The notes under the pieces are model-generated. The model did no database searches and was not told the origin of the DNA. It saw nothing but the letters and a program-made list of their open reading frames with translations. DNA of 64,000 nucleotides from Streptomyces sp. CMB-StM0423 (GTDB lineage: Bacteria; Actinomycetota; Actinomycetes; Streptomycetales; Streptomycetaceae): NCBI RefSeq assembly GCF_002847285.1, contig NZ_CP025407.1, positions 1,796,001 through 1,860,000 of the forward strand, read 5' to 3'. This document shows, piece by piece, positions 17,362-26,032 of this stretch; position 1 is the stretch's first letter, and every line of letters begins with the position of its first letter. The position numbers and the translations under genes were made by a program.

Positions 17362-18858
17362 ATGACTTCTCCCACCCACCTTCCCCAGGACGATCAGCGT
17401 CTCCCGGAAGGCCTGCGTGCCGACGCCCTCATGGAAGCCGAAGCCGCGTGGAGTCCCGGATCCGACGCCGATCGCGACGGCGATCAGTTCGACCGCGAGG
17501 ACCGCGCGGCGCTGCGCCGCGTCGTAGGTCTGTCGACCGAGCTGGAGGACGTCACCGAGGTCGAGTACCGGCAGCTCCGGCTGGAGCGGGTCGTGCTCGT
17601 CGGCGTGTGGACCTCCGGTACGGCCCGGGAGGCGGAGAACTCGCTGGCGGAGCTGGCCGCGCTCGCCGAGACGGCCGGTGCGGTCGTGCTCGACGGCGTG
17701 GTGCAGCGCCGCGAGAAGCCCGACCCGGCGACGTACATCGGCTCCGGCAAGGCACTGGAGCTGCGCGACATCGTGGTCGAGACCGCGGCCGACACGGTCG
17801 TCTGCGACGGTGAGCTGAGCCCCGGCCAGCTCATCCACCTCGAAGACGTCGTCAAGGTCAAGGTCGTGGACCGCACCGCGCTGATCCTCGACATCTTCGC
17901 CCAGCACGCCAAGTCCCGCGAGGGCAAGGCGCAGGTCGCGCTCGCACAGATGCAGTACATGCTGCCGCGGCTGCGCGGCTGGGGCCAGTCGCTGTCCCGG
18001 CAGATGGGCGGCGGCGGCTCGGGCTCCGCGGGCGGCGGCATGGCCACCCGCGGTCCCGGTGAGACGAAGATCGAGACGGACCGGCGGCGCATCCGCGAGA
18101 AGATGGCGAAGCTCCGCCGGGAGATCGCCGACATGAAGACCGGCCGGGACGTCAAGCGGCAGGAGCGCAAGCGGCACAAGGTGCCGTCTGCGGCCATCGC
18201 CGGCTACACGAACGCGGGCAAGTCCTCGCTGCTCAACCGGCTCACGGGCGCGGGCGTGCTGGTGGAGAACGCGCTGTTCGCCACCCTCGACCCGACCGTG
18301 CGCAGGGCGGAGACGCCCAGCGGGCGGCTCTACACACTGGCGGACACCGTCGGCTTCGTCCGGCACCTGCCGCACCACCTCGTCGAGGCGTTCCGCTCCA
18401 CCATGGAGGAGGTCGGCGACGCCGACCTGATCCTGCACGTGGTCGACGGGTCCCACCCGGCGCCCGAGGAACAGCTCGTCAGCGTGCGCGAGGTGATCCG
18501 CGACGTGGGCGCGACATCCGTACCCGAGATCGTGGTGATCAACAAGGCGGACATCGCGGACCCGGACGTGCTGCGCCGGCTGCTGCGCATCGAGCCGCGG
18601 GCGATCGCGGTCTCGGCGTCGACCGGCGAGGGCATCGAGGAGCTCAAGGCGCTCATCGACGTGGAGCTGCCGCGCCCGCAGGTCGAGATCGAGGCCGTCG
18701 TGCCGTACACGAAGGGCGCGCTCGTCTCGCGCGTGCACGACGAGGGCGAGGTGCTCGTGGAGGAGCACATCGCCGCGGGCACGCTGCTCAAGGCCCTCGT
18801 CCACGAGGAACTGGCCGCCGAGCTGAGGCGGTACGCCCCCGCGGGACAGGCCGACTGA
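17362..18858 (+). CDS. hflX: HflX ribosome-associated GTPase
   Basis: 498 residues. HflX splits or rescues stalled 70S ribosomes under stress. N-terminal HflX domain includes the signature ATYIGSGKALEL; then a coiled-coil with the glycine-rich GGGGSGSAGGGMATRGPGETKIE segment split by the usual RGPGE motif; G domain from about residue 275: G1 GYTNAGKSS, G3 DTVGF, G4 NKAD. ATG start with AAGGA 6 nt upstream. Position beside miaA/miaB and dapF is conserved in actinobacteria. A perfect hairpin follows the gene. Confidence 0.96.
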   Translation: MTSPTHLPQDDQRLPEGLRADALMEAEAAWSPGSDADRDGDQFDREDRAALRRVVGLSTELEDVTEVEYRQLRLERVVLVGVWTSGTAREAENSLAELAALAETAGAVVLDGVVQRREKPDPATYIGSGKALELRDIVVETAADTVVCDGELSPGQLIHLEDVVKVKVVDRTALILDIFAQHAKSREGKAQVALAQMQYMLPRLRGWGQSLSRQMGGGGSGSAGGGMATRGPGETKIETDRRRIREKMAKLRREIADMKTGRDVKRQERKRHKVPSAAIAGYTNAGKSSLLNRLTGAGVLVENALFATLDPTVRRAETPSGRLYTLADTVGFVRHLPHHLVEAFRSTMEEVGDADLILHVVDGSHPAPEEQLVSVREVIRDVGATSVPEIVVINKADIADPDVLRRLLRIEPRAIAVSASTGEGIEELKALIDVELPRPQVEIEAVVPYTKGALVSRVHDEGEVLVEEHIAAGTLLKALVHEELAAELRRYAPAGQAD

Positions 18859-18882
18859 GGCGGTCGCCGAAGCCGTAGACTG

Positions 18883-18912
18883 ACGGACGGGCCGCCCCGG
18901 CGGCCCGTCCGT
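18883..18912 (+). terminator. Terminator of hflX
   Basis: Perfect 14-bp inverted repeat, ACGGACGGGCCGCC and its complement, with a minimal loop, 24 bp after the hflX stop and 32 bp before miaB. Confidence 0.7.
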
Positions 18913-18944
18913 GAACCCCCGTCGCCGTTTGGATGATCGCTGGC

Positions 18945-20441
18945 ATGCCCGAGGAAGTCGCACAGCCGCGCACGTACGAGGTCAGGACGTTCGGTTGCCA
19001 GATGAACGTCCACGACAGCGAACGGATGTCGGGGCTGCTTGAGGAGGCGGGCTACGTCCGCGCGGAGCCGGACGCCGGCACCGCGGACGTGGTCGTGTTC
19101 AACACCTGCGCGGTACGGGAGAACGCCGACAACCGGCTGTACGGCAACCTCGGCCAGCTCGCGCCGAAGAAGGCCGCGAAGCCCGGCATGCAGATCGCGG
19201 TCGGCGGCTGCCTCGCGCAGAAGGACCGCGACACGATCGTGAGCCGCGCCCCGTACGTCGACGTCGTCTTCGGCACGCACAACGTCGGCAAGCTGCCGGT
19301 GCTGCTGGAGCGCGCCCGGGTGGCCCGCGAGGCGCAGGTCGAGATCGCCGAGTCCCTGGAGGCGTTTCCCTCCACGCTGCCGACGCGGCGGGAGAGCCCG
19401 TACGCGGCGTGGGTCTCGGTCTCCGTCGGGTGCAACAACACCTGCACGTTCTGCATCGTCCCGGCGCTGCGCGGCAAGGAGAAGGACCGCCGCAGCGGCG
19501 ACATCCTCGCCGAGGTCGAGGCGCTGGTGTCCGAGGGCGTCAGCGAGATCACGCTGCTGGGGCAGAACGTCAACGCGTACGGGTCCGACATCGGCGACCG
19601 GCAGGCGTTCGGCAAGCTGCTGCGGGCCTGCGGGCGGATCGAGGGCCTGGAGCGGGTGCGCTTCACCTCGCCGCACCCGCGGGACTTCACCGACGACGTG
19701 ATCGAGGCCATGGCCGAGACGCCGAACGTGATGCCGCAGTTGCACATGCCGCTGCAGTCCGGCTCGGACACGGTGCTGCGGGCGATGCGGCGCTCGTACC
19801 GGCAGGAGCGGTACCTGGGGATCATCGACAAGGTGCGGACCGCGATCCCGGACGCGGCGATCACCACGGACATCATCGTGGGCTTCCCCGGCGAGACCGA
19901 GGCGGACTTCGAGCAGACGCTGCACGTGGTCCGCGAGGCGCGCTTCACGCAGGCGTTCACCTTCCAGTACTCCAAGCGGCCGGGGACGCCGGCGGCGGAG
20001 ATGGCCGGGCAGGTGCCGAAGGCGGTCGTGCAGGAGCGGTACGAGCGGCTGGTGGCCCTCCAGGAGGACATCTCCTGGGGCGAGAACAAGAAGCAGGTCG
20101 GCCGGGTGCTGGAGGTCATGGTCGCCGAGGGCGAGGGCCGCAAGGACGGCGCCACGCGGCGGCTGTCGGGACGGGCGCCCGACAACCGGCTGGTGCACTT
20201 CGCGCGGCCGGAGGAGCCGGTGCGGCCGGGCGACATGGCGACGGTCGAGATCACGTACGCGGCGCCGCACCACCTGCTGGCCGAGGCCCCGCCGCGGGCG
20301 GTACGGCGCACGCGCTCAGGCGACGCCTGGGCGGCGCGGCAGGCGGCGCCCGACGCGGGCGGGGCTGGCGTGCTGCTGGGCCTGCCGAAGGTGGGCGTCC
20401 CGGATCCGCTGCCGGCCGCGCAGGGCTGCGCGGCGCACTGA
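18945..20441 (+). CDS. miaB: MiaB, tRNA-2-methylthio-N6-dimethylallyladenosine synthase
   Basis: 498 residues. Radical-SAM methylthiotransferase that adds the ms2 group at A37 of tRNAs reading UNN codons, after MiaA has prenylated the base. N-terminal UPF0004 domain with cluster cysteines in [19 protein letters not shown] and VGGCLAQ; radical SAM motif CNNTCTFC; C-terminal TRAM region. The ATG at 18945 has a weak GGATGA upstream; an ATG at 18933 would add four residues, and sequence alone does not settle it. The C-terminal ~45 residues are Ala/Gly-rich and variable. Works in the same pathway as miaA 1.4 kb downstream. Confidence 0.95.
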   Translation: MPEEVAQPRTYEVRTFGCQMNVHDSERMSGLLEEAGYVRAEPDAGTADVVVFNTCAVRENADNRLYGNLGQLAPKKAAKPGMQIAVGGCLAQKDRDTIVSRAPYVDVVFGTHNVGKLPVLLERARVAREAQVEIAESLEAFPSTLPTRRESPYAAWVSVSVGCNNTCTFCIVPALRGKEKDRRSGDILAEVEALVSEGVSEITLLGQNVNAYGSDIGDRQAFGKLLRACGRIEGLERVRFTSPHPRDFTDDVIEAMAETPNVMPQLHMPLQSGSDTVLRAMRRSYRQERYLGIIDKVRTAIPDAAITTDIIVGFPGETEADFEQTLHVVREARFTQAFTFQYSKRPGTPAAEMAGQVPKAVVQERYERLVALQEDISWGENKKQVGRVLEVMVAEGEGRKDGATRRLSGRAPDNRLVHFARPEEPVRPGDMATVEITYAAPHHLLAEAPPRAVRRTRSGDAWAARQAAPDAGGAGVLLGLPKVGVPDPLPAAQGCAAH

Positions 20442-20578
20442 CCGGCTCCGCCGCGCAGCTCCCCGTACGACGTCCCGAGGGTGCCGCGTGCGGTCTACGC
20501 GCGCGTAGATCCCTGCCTCCCCCGGGTGCGGCCTGCCGTGATCGCCGTACGTGCCGGGGCCGCCGGATCCGGGGCGGC

Positions 20579-20584
20579 TAGGCT
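20579..20584 (+). promoter_or_regulatory. -10 box for a leaderless transcript of the extradiol-like gene
   Basis: TAGGCT ends 7 nt before the ATG at 20592; no ribosome-binding site. It supports this start over upstream in-frame codons. Confidence 0.45.
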
Positions 20585-20591
20585 GCGGCTC

Positions 20592-21314
20592 ATGCTCGTC
20601 GCCGCCGCCTGCTGCCCGTGTCCGCCCCTGCTGGTGCCCGAGGTGGCCTCGGGTGCCGCCGGCGAGCTGGAGGCGCTCAGAGCGGCGTGTATGGACGCCG
20701 TGGGGGTGCTGGCGGCGGCGCGGCCGGACGTGCTGGTCGTCGTCGGGCCCGCGGAGGAGTCCGGGCGCGGTCCGTATCCGCAGGGGACCGCGGGATCCTT
20801 CCGGGGCTACGGCGTGGATCTGCCGGTACGGCTCGGGCCGGCCGGGGGTGCGGAGCAGGAGCCCGGCGGGCGGGAGCTGCCCCCGTCGCTCGCGGTGGGC
20901 GCGTGGCTGCTGGAGCGGGCGGAGTGGGAGGGCCCGCCCGTGGAGGGACTGGGTGTCGGCGAGCCGCTGGCGGGCGAGCGCTGCGCGGCGGCGGGCCGGG
21001 AGATCGCCGCGCGGGCCGGGCGGGTGGCGCTGCTGGTGCTGGGCGACGGCAGTGCGCGCCGTACACAGAAGGCCCCCGGCTACTACGACGAGCGCGCCGC
21101 CGGCTTCGACGCCGAGGCGGCCCGCGCGCTCGGCGCCGCCGACGCCGCCGCCCTGGCGGCGCTGGACGCGGAGCTGGCCGCGGATCTTCAGGCCGCGGGC
21201 CGCGCCTGCTGGCAGGTCGCCGCGGGCGCGGCGGAGGACGCCGCCCTGCGCGGAGCCCTTCTGTACAACGAGGCCCCGTACGGCGTGGGTTACTTCGTCG
21301 CCACCTGGTCCTGA
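20592..21314 (+). CDS. Class III extradiol dioxygenase subunit B-like protein, function unknown
   Basis: 240 residues, starting AAACCPCPPLLVPEV with early strands resembling the LigB fold (DVLVVVGPAEES, VALLVLGDGSARRTQKAPGYYDERAAGFD). The conserved metal histidines of true LigB enzymes are not evident (few His in the protein), so it may not be a dioxygenase. A related gene lies beside miaA in Mycobacterium tuberculosis (Rv2728c, from memory), so the neighbourhood is ancient. Terminates in a double hairpin facing the small protein gene. Role not predictable. Confidence 0.75.
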   Translation: MLVAAACCPCPPLLVPEVASGAAGELEALRAACMDAVGVLAAARPDVLVVVGPAEESGRGPYPQGTAGSFRGYGVDLPVRLGPAGGAEQEPGGRELPPSLAVGAWLLERAEWEGPPVEGLGVGEPLAGERCAAAGREIAARAGRVALLVLGDGSARRTQKAPGYYDERAAGFDAEAARALGAADAAALAALDAELAADLQAAGRACWQVAAGAAEDAALRGALLYNEAPYGVGYFVATWS

Positions 21315-21316
21315 CG

Positions 21317-21362
21317 CCCGCCGCCGCGGCGGGCCGGAGGCCGCGGGCCCCGTGCGGGGCCG
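21317..21362. terminator. Paired hairpins between convergent genes
   Basis: Two stems: CCCGCCG/CGGCGGG (21317-21333) and GGCCCC/GGGGCC with a GTGC loop. They separate the extradiol-like gene from the convergent small-protein gene and could act in both directions. Confidence 0.5.
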
Positions 21363-21380
21363 CGCGCCTCCCCGGCGGTC

Positions 21381-21617
21381 CTACTTACGGGCCTCGTCGC
21401 CCGCGTCGCTGTCCGCGGCCCCCTCGGCCGACTGCTGCTTCGGGATCCCCGCGGCGGCCGCGGCCTCCGCGTTCGCCGGCTCCTCGGTGGCCTCCGGCCG
21501 CGCCGCGGTCGCCGTGGCCTCCCCGGCCGGCGGTTCGGCTGCGGGCGCCGGCTCCTTGGCGGCCTGCCCCTCCCCGCTCGATCCGCCGCGACGAAGAAGC
21601 TTGGCAAAAACGCCCAT
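21381..21617 (-). CDS. Small conserved actinobacterial protein, function unknown
   Basis: 78 residues. A short basic N-terminus (MGVFAKLLRRGGSS) is followed by a low-complexity tail of Ala, Glu, Pro and Gly that is almost certainly disordered. The amphipathic start could bind membranes, but this is a guess. The start is well supported: GGAG lies 5 nt upstream of the ATG. It is divergent from miaA across 180 bp and convergent with the extradiol-like gene. Proteins with a similar M-G-V/I-F start and acidic tail are frequent in Streptomyces, without known role. Confidence 0.7.
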   Translation of the reverse strand: MGVFAKLLRRGGSSGEGQAAKEPAPAAEPPAGEATATAARPEATEEPANAEAAAAAGIPKQQSAEGAADSDAGDEARK

Positions 21618-21797
21618 CTCTACTCCAAAACTGACTCGCGTGGGCGAAATTCCGCGCCGCCCGGAGCGGCTCATTGCGCCGCCCGGGGGCCCGGTCCGTA
21701 AACCGGCGTCCGGAACCTCGGAACGGCAAACGACCCCGAGGACATCCCGTTACGTCACTCGTTCGAGGGGTGTCCCGTTGTTTGCGAGACTTGCCGC

Positions 21798-22736
21798 GTG
21801 ACAGAGACCACCCCCCGCCCCCAGGTCGCCGCGGTCGTCGGGGCCACGGCCACCGGAAAGTCCGAGCTCGGGATCGCGCTCGCCCGGCGGCTCGGCGGCG
21901 AGATCGTCAACGCCGACTCGATGCAGCTCTACCGGGGGATGAACATCGGCACGGCCAAGCTGACGCCCGCGGAGCGGCAGGGCGTGCCGCACCGCCTGCT
22001 CGACATGTGGGACGTCACGGAGACCGCCAGCGTCGCCGCGTACCAGCGCCTGGCCCGCGCCGAGATCGACCGGCTCGGTGCCCTCGGCCGCACCGCGGTG
22101 CTCGTCGGCGGCTCCGGACTGTACGTGCGCGGGGCCGTGGACGCCATGGACTTCCCCGGCACCGACCCCGCCGTCCGCGCCCGGCTGGAGGCGGAGCTGG
22201 CGGCCGGCGGGCCGGGGCCGCTGCACGCGCGCCTCGCCGCCGCCGACCCCGACGCCGCCGCCGCGATCCTGCCGGGCAACGGCCGCCGGATCGTCCGGGC
22301 CCTGGAGGTGATCGAGCTGACGGGCCGCCCCTTCACGGCCAGCCTCCCCGCGCACGAGTCGGTCTACGACACCGTCCAGATCGGCATCGCCGTGCCGCGG
22401 CCCGAGCTGGCGGACCGGATCGAGCGGCGCGTGCACCGGATGTGGCGGGCCGGTCTGGTGGACGAGGTGCGGCGGCTGGAAGCGGAAGGGCTGCGTGAGG
22501 GCCGTACCGCCGCCAGGGCCCTGGGGTACCAGCAGGTGCTGGCGTTCCTCGCCGGCGAGTGCACGGAAGCGGAGGCCCGGGACGAGACCGTGAGAGCCAC
22601 CCGGAGGTTCGCGCGGCGGCAGGAGACGTGGTTCCGGCGCGACGCGCGCGTGCACTGGATCAGCGGCTCGGAGGCCGACCGTGACCGCCTTCCGGACACC
22701 GCGTGTGACCTACTCGAACGGTCGGTTACAGGCTGA
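21798..22736 (+). CDS. miaA: MiaA, tRNA dimethylallyltransferase
   Basis: 312 residues, normal length. Transfers the dimethylallyl group to N6 of A37 in tRNAs that read codons starting with U; MiaB then methylthiolates the product. P-loop VVGATATGKSELGIAL (about residues 13-28), catalytic/tRNA loop NADSMQLYRGMNIGTAK, VLVGGSGLYVRG, and C-terminal RRFARRQETWFRRD. GTG start; GAGACT 6 nt upstream could be the -10 box of a leaderless transcript. Next gene is 113 bp downstream on the same strand. Confidence 0.96.
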   Translation: MTETTPRPQVAAVVGATATGKSELGIALARRLGGEIVNADSMQLYRGMNIGTAKLTPAERQGVPHRLLDMWDVTETASVAAYQRLARAEIDRLGALGRTAVLVGGSGLYVRGAVDAMDFPGTDPAVRARLEAELAAGGPGPLHARLAAADPDAAAAILPGNGRRIVRALEVIELTGRPFTASLPAHESVYDTVQIGIAVPRPELADRIERRVHRMWRAGLVDEVRRLEAEGLREGRTAARALGYQQVLAFLAGECTEAEARDETVRATRRFARRQETWFRRDARVHWISGSEADRDRLPDTACDLLERSVTG

Positions 22737-22849
22737 TCACGTCATGGCATCGGGACGCCTCGGTGGCATTGCGGGTGTTCCCCGCCGTGCCATCATCGAG
22801 GCGAGCTGGGAAGCCTGAAAGTCGCCGGAGGTTGGGAGGGCACGTGGCT

Positions 22850-23308
22850 ATGGAGGCCGGCCCTCGTGACAGTCGACGGGAGCCGCAGGACGACCGGATC
22901 GCCGGGCCCGTGGCAGAGCCCGCGGACGACCTCGCGGGGGATCTCACCGACGCGCCGGAGCCTGTGGGCCAGGAGTCGTTCCGCGAGCTGCGTCCGCCGC
23001 GGCTGCTCCGCTTCTGGCAGCTCGCCCCCATCGTCGCGCTGGCCGCGCTGGGCTCGCTGATGTTCGCGTTCCCGCTGGCCTTCGAGTTCGGCGGCGGCGG
23101 TCCCGTGGTGGCGATGCTCGGGCTGCTCATCAGTTGCTGTGCCGCCGGCTGGGCCATGATGGCCGCGCGCCGGGTGGGGCTGGCGCTGCCGGGGCTGCCG
23201 CGGCGCGGCTCGGGGCGGCGGGCGGACTGGCGGATCGCGCTGCTGTACGCGGTGGCGGTGGCGGCGGTCGTCGCGCTGGCCGTCTGGCGGGTGGCCCGGC
23301 TGGGCTGA
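22850..23308 (+). CDS. Conserved integral membrane protein, function unknown
   Basis: 152 residues. About 55 polar, acidic N-terminal residues, a conserved-looking RELRPPRLLRFWQ amphipathic stretch, then three predicted membrane helices (APIVALAALGSLMFAFPLAF; PVVAMLGLLISCCAAGWAMM; ALLYAVAVAAVVALAVWRV). GGGAGGG precedes two possible starts, GTG 22844 and ATG 22850; I list the ATG. Between miaA and dapF, a slot often filled by a small membrane protein in actinobacteria. No enzymatic motif. Confidence 0.7.
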   Translation: MEAGPRDSRREPQDDRIAGPVAEPADDLAGDLTDAPEPVGQESFRELRPPRLLRFWQLAPIVALAALGSLMFAFPLAFEFGGGGPVVAMLGLLISCCAAGWAMMAARRVGLALPGLPRRGSGRRADWRIALLYAVAVAAVVALAVWRVARLG

Positions 23309-23347
23309 CCGGCGCCCGGAGCCCGGTCCCACCCCGTCGCCGGGGCG

Positions 23348-23370
23348 TTGTCGGCGCGGACGGTTACGAT
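23348..23370 (+). promoter_or_regulatory. Candidate RecA-NDp-like promoter of dapF, leaderless
   Basis: TTGTCGGCG, 8 nt, then TACGAT: one mismatch to TTGTCRGTG-N8-TAnnnT, with the -10 ending 6 nt before the GTG start. The 11-nt gap between TTGTCG and TACGAT is too short for an ordinary sigma-70-type promoter but exact for the RecA-NDp class. Confidence 0.45.
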
Positions 23371-23376
23371 CACAGA

Positions 23377-24243
23377 GTGAGCACCGCGCAACTGCACTTC
23401 CTCAAGGGACACGGCACCGAGAACGACTTCGTGATCGTCCCGGACCCGGCCGGTCTCATCGACCTGTCCCCCGCCGCCGTGGCCCGGCTCTGCGACCGGC
23501 GTGCGGGCATCGGCGCCGACGGCCTGCTGCGGGTCGTGCGGTCCGACGCGCACCCGGAGGGGCGGCGGATGGCCGCCGACGCCGAGTGGTTCATGGACTA
23601 CCGCAACGCGGACGGCAGCGTCGCCGAGATGTGCGGGAACGGGGTGCGGGTCTTCGCCCGCTATCTCCAGCACGCCGGGCTCGCGGAGAGCGGCGACCTG
23701 GCGGTCGGCACGCGCGCGGGAGTGCGGCGGGTGCACCTGGCGAAGGACGGTGACATCACGGTCGGCATGGGCCGGGCGGCGCTCGCGGCCGGGCCGGACG
23801 CCGAGGTGACGGTCACGGTGGGCGAGCGGAGCTGGCCCGCGCGCAACGTCGGAATGGGCAATCCGCACGCGGTCGCGTTCGTCGCCGACCTCGCGGACGC
23901 GGGGCGGCTGTACGAGGCGCCGGGGGTCGCGCCGGCGTCGGCGTATCCCAAGGGTGTGAACGTGGAGTTCGTCGTGGACCGCGGCCCGCGGCACGTGGCG
24001 ATGCGGGTCCACGAGCGCGGCTCGGGCGAGACCCGCTCGTGCGGTACGGGCGCGTGCGCGGTGGCCGTCGCCGCCGCCCGCCGCGACGGGGTGGACCCGG
24101 CGGCGACGGGCCGCCCGGAGACGTACACCGTGGATCTGCCCGGGGGCCGCCTCGTGGTGACCGAACACCCCGACGGCGAGGTGGAGATGACGGGCCCGGC
24201 CCTCATCGTCGCCGAAGGCGACACGGCGGCCGGCTGGCTGTAG
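23377..24243 (+). CDS. dapF: Diaminopimelate epimerase
   Basis: 288 residues. Converts LL- to meso-diaminopimelate by a two-cysteine, cofactor-free mechanism, for lysine and (in this epimer state) cell-wall synthesis. Both catalytic cysteines are present: MCGNGVR (about residue 86) and SCGTGAC (about 220). N-terminus FLKGHGTENDFVIV is canonical. The GTG at 23377 directly follows a -10 box. Streptomyces walls use LL-DAP, so the enzyme is expected to serve mainly lysine supply; that is family knowledge rather than something seen here. Ends 60 bp from the convergent FAD monooxygenase gene. Confidence 0.96.
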   Translation: MSTAQLHFLKGHGTENDFVIVPDPAGLIDLSPAAVARLCDRRAGIGADGLLRVVRSDAHPEGRRMAADAEWFMDYRNADGSVAEMCGNGVRVFARYLQHAGLAESGDLAVGTRAGVRRVHLAKDGDITVGMGRAALAAGPDAEVTVTVGERSWPARNVGMGNPHAVAFVADLADAGRLYEAPGVAPASAYPKGVNVEFVVDRGPRHVAMRVHERGSGETRSCGTGACAVAVAAARRDGVDPAATGRPETYTVDLPGGRLVVTEHPDGEVEMTGPALIVAEGDTAAGWL

Positions 24244-24303
24244 CCGGCGCCGGGCCGGGGTCCGGCCCCCGGCCCGTCCTGCCGGGCCGCGCTCCCCGCC
24301 CGG

Positions 24304-25890
24304 CTACTCCTCCGCGTCGTCCGGCCGGCCCAGCATCCGGTTCGCGCACAGCCGCATCGACTCCTCGCGCACCCCCGCAAACGCCGCCATCAGATGGCCG
24401 TCCGGGCGGACGTAGAGAACCGTGTGCGGCGCCGCGCCCGGGTAGGTCTCCGCGACCAGCAGCCGGGCGCGGGCGGGGAGTTCGCCCACGAGCCGCACCA
24501 GCTTCGGCATCAGCCCCGCCTGCAGCCAGCGGCTGCGGTCCCAGACCCGGGTGCCGGGCGCGACCAGCACCACCAGGGGGTCGCCGCCCAACCGTTCGGA
24601 GAGCCGGCCCGTCCAACCGTCCGGAGCGATCACTTGGACGTCGTCGACCCGGGCGCCGGGAACCGTGCCCACCTCCACCGTCCCGTCCAGACCCGTCGGC
24701 GCCGTGGCGTACACCGGCGGGCCGCCTATGCGGCCGCGCCCCAGGTGCCCGTCCGTCAGCAGCTCCGCCGCCGACTTGCCGCGCACCGCCGCCCGCAGGC
24801 CGCCGGCGCGGCGCAGCAGCGGGCGGACCTGGTCGGCGGCGCGCAGCCGGGCGCTGATCGCGCCGCGGCGCTCGGTGACGTAGGTGTCGACGAGGTCGTC
24901 ACCGGAGTCGTCGCGTCCTGCCTGGTGCCAGACGCGGCCGAGCTTCCAGGCGAGGTTCTCGGCGTCGGCGAGGCCCTCGTCGAGCTGCTGGGTGCCCAGC
25001 GAGCCGACGAGGTGCGCGGCGTCGCCGGCGAGCAGCGTGCGGCCGCGGCGCCAGCGGCGGGCGAGCCGGTGGTGGACGGTGTGCACGCCGGTGTCGAGGA
25101 GTTCGTACGAGGGGTGGCGGGTGCCCGTCCAGACGCGCAGGGTGGCCTCCAGCCGGGCGACGAGGGCCTCCGGGGTGACGACGCCGCCGCCGGGCGGCAG
25201 CAGCCAGTCCAGCCGCCACCGGTCGTCGCCGAGCGGCCTGGCGACGCACTCGGCGCCGGGTCCGCTGCGCGGGGCGCCGCGGTACAGGACGCCTTCGCCG
25301 GGCCAGGGCAGGTCGGCCCGTACCGCGGCGACGGCGTGCCGCTCGACGGCCGTGCGGCCGGCGTACGGCACCTCCAGCAGCTTGCGCACGGTCGACCGGG
25401 CGCCGTCGCAGCCGACGAGCCAGCTCCCGTGCCACCAGGTCCCGGCCCGGGTGCGGACGTTGACGCCGTACGGCTCCTGCGTCAGCTCCGTCAGCCGGCT
25501 GCCGCGGAAGACCTCCACGTGGTGGGAGTTGTCGGCGAGCGCCGCCAGCGTGGTGGTCAGGGCGGACTGCGCGACGTGCAGCGGGGCGGGTCCCGCGGCC
25601 TCGCCGAACTCCACCCGCACCTGCGTCCGGCCGCCGCGCAGCACGCGCCAGCCGGCGAGCGGAGCGCCGTGCTCGCGGGTCTCCGCGGCGCCGAGGCGGT
25701 CGAGGAACGCGGTGGTGTGCGGGCGCAGCACGGCGGTACGGGCCGGGCGCGGTCCCGCGGGCCTGCCGTCCTCCTCGGCGTCGCCGGCGGGCCGGTCGTC
25801 GAGGAGGACGGTGGGGACCGCGTGCCGTGCCAGAGCCAACGACAGGGCGAGCCCGACCGGGCCCGCCCCGACGATGATCACCGGGTCCAC
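24304..25890 (-). CDS. FAD-dependent aromatic-type monooxygenase (PheA/MhpA-like)
   Basis: 528 residues, group A flavoprotein hydroxylase of the p-hydroxybenzoate hydroxylase fold. FAD/NAD motif IVGAGPVGLALSLALA at residues 5-20, DG motif VGCDGARSTVRKL, GD motif TLLAGDAAHL with the trailing DAENLAWKL, then a C-terminal thioredoxin-like region. Such enzymes hydroxylate phenolics or tailor antibiotics; no pathway gene lies nearby, so the substrate is open. GTG start with GGAGG 9 nt upstream. Same strand as gluD but separated by 142 bp. Not part of the ancestral dapF neighbourhood as I recall it. Confidence 0.88.
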   Translation of the reverse strand: MDPVIIVGAGPVGLALSLALARHAVPTVLLDDRPAGDAEEDGRPAGPRPARTAVLRPHTTAFLDRLGAAETREHGAPLAGWRVLRGGRTQVRVEFGEAAGPAPLHVAQSALTTTLAALADNSHHVEVFRGSRLTELTQEPYGVNVRTRAGTWWHGSWLVGCDGARSTVRKLLEVPYAGRTAVERHAVAAVRADLPWPGEGVLYRGAPRSGPGAECVARPLGDDRWRLDWLLPPGGGVVTPEALVARLEATLRVWTGTRHPSYELLDTGVHTVHHRLARRWRRGRTLLAGDAAHLVGSLGTQQLDEGLADAENLAWKLGRVWHQAGRDDSGDDLVDTYVTERRGAISARLRAADQVRPLLRRAGGLRAAVRGKSAAELLTDGHLGRGRIGGPPVYATAPTGLDGTVEVGTVPGARVDDVQVIAPDGWTGRLSERLGGDPLVVLVAPGTRVWDRSRWLQAGLMPKLVRLVGELPARARLLVAETYPGAAPHTVLYVRPDGHLMAAFAGVREESMRLCANRMLGRPDDAEE

Positions 25891-26032
25891 GGTGATGCGC
25901 CTCCGGCGCCATGGTGCCTACGTACTAAGGGGTGGGGAGCCCGGTGCGCGATCACACGAGGTATGCAACCCACTGCCGCACACCGCAGTCAAGCCGAGGG
26001 CTTCCGGCCGCCCCCCTCGCGCTGCCTTCGAG

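Noticed and set aside
22715..22735. LexA-like sequence TCGAACGGTCGGTTAC at the end of miaA
   Set aside because: The second half-site should be GTTCGA and is not; it lies inside the coding sequence, not upstream of a gene.
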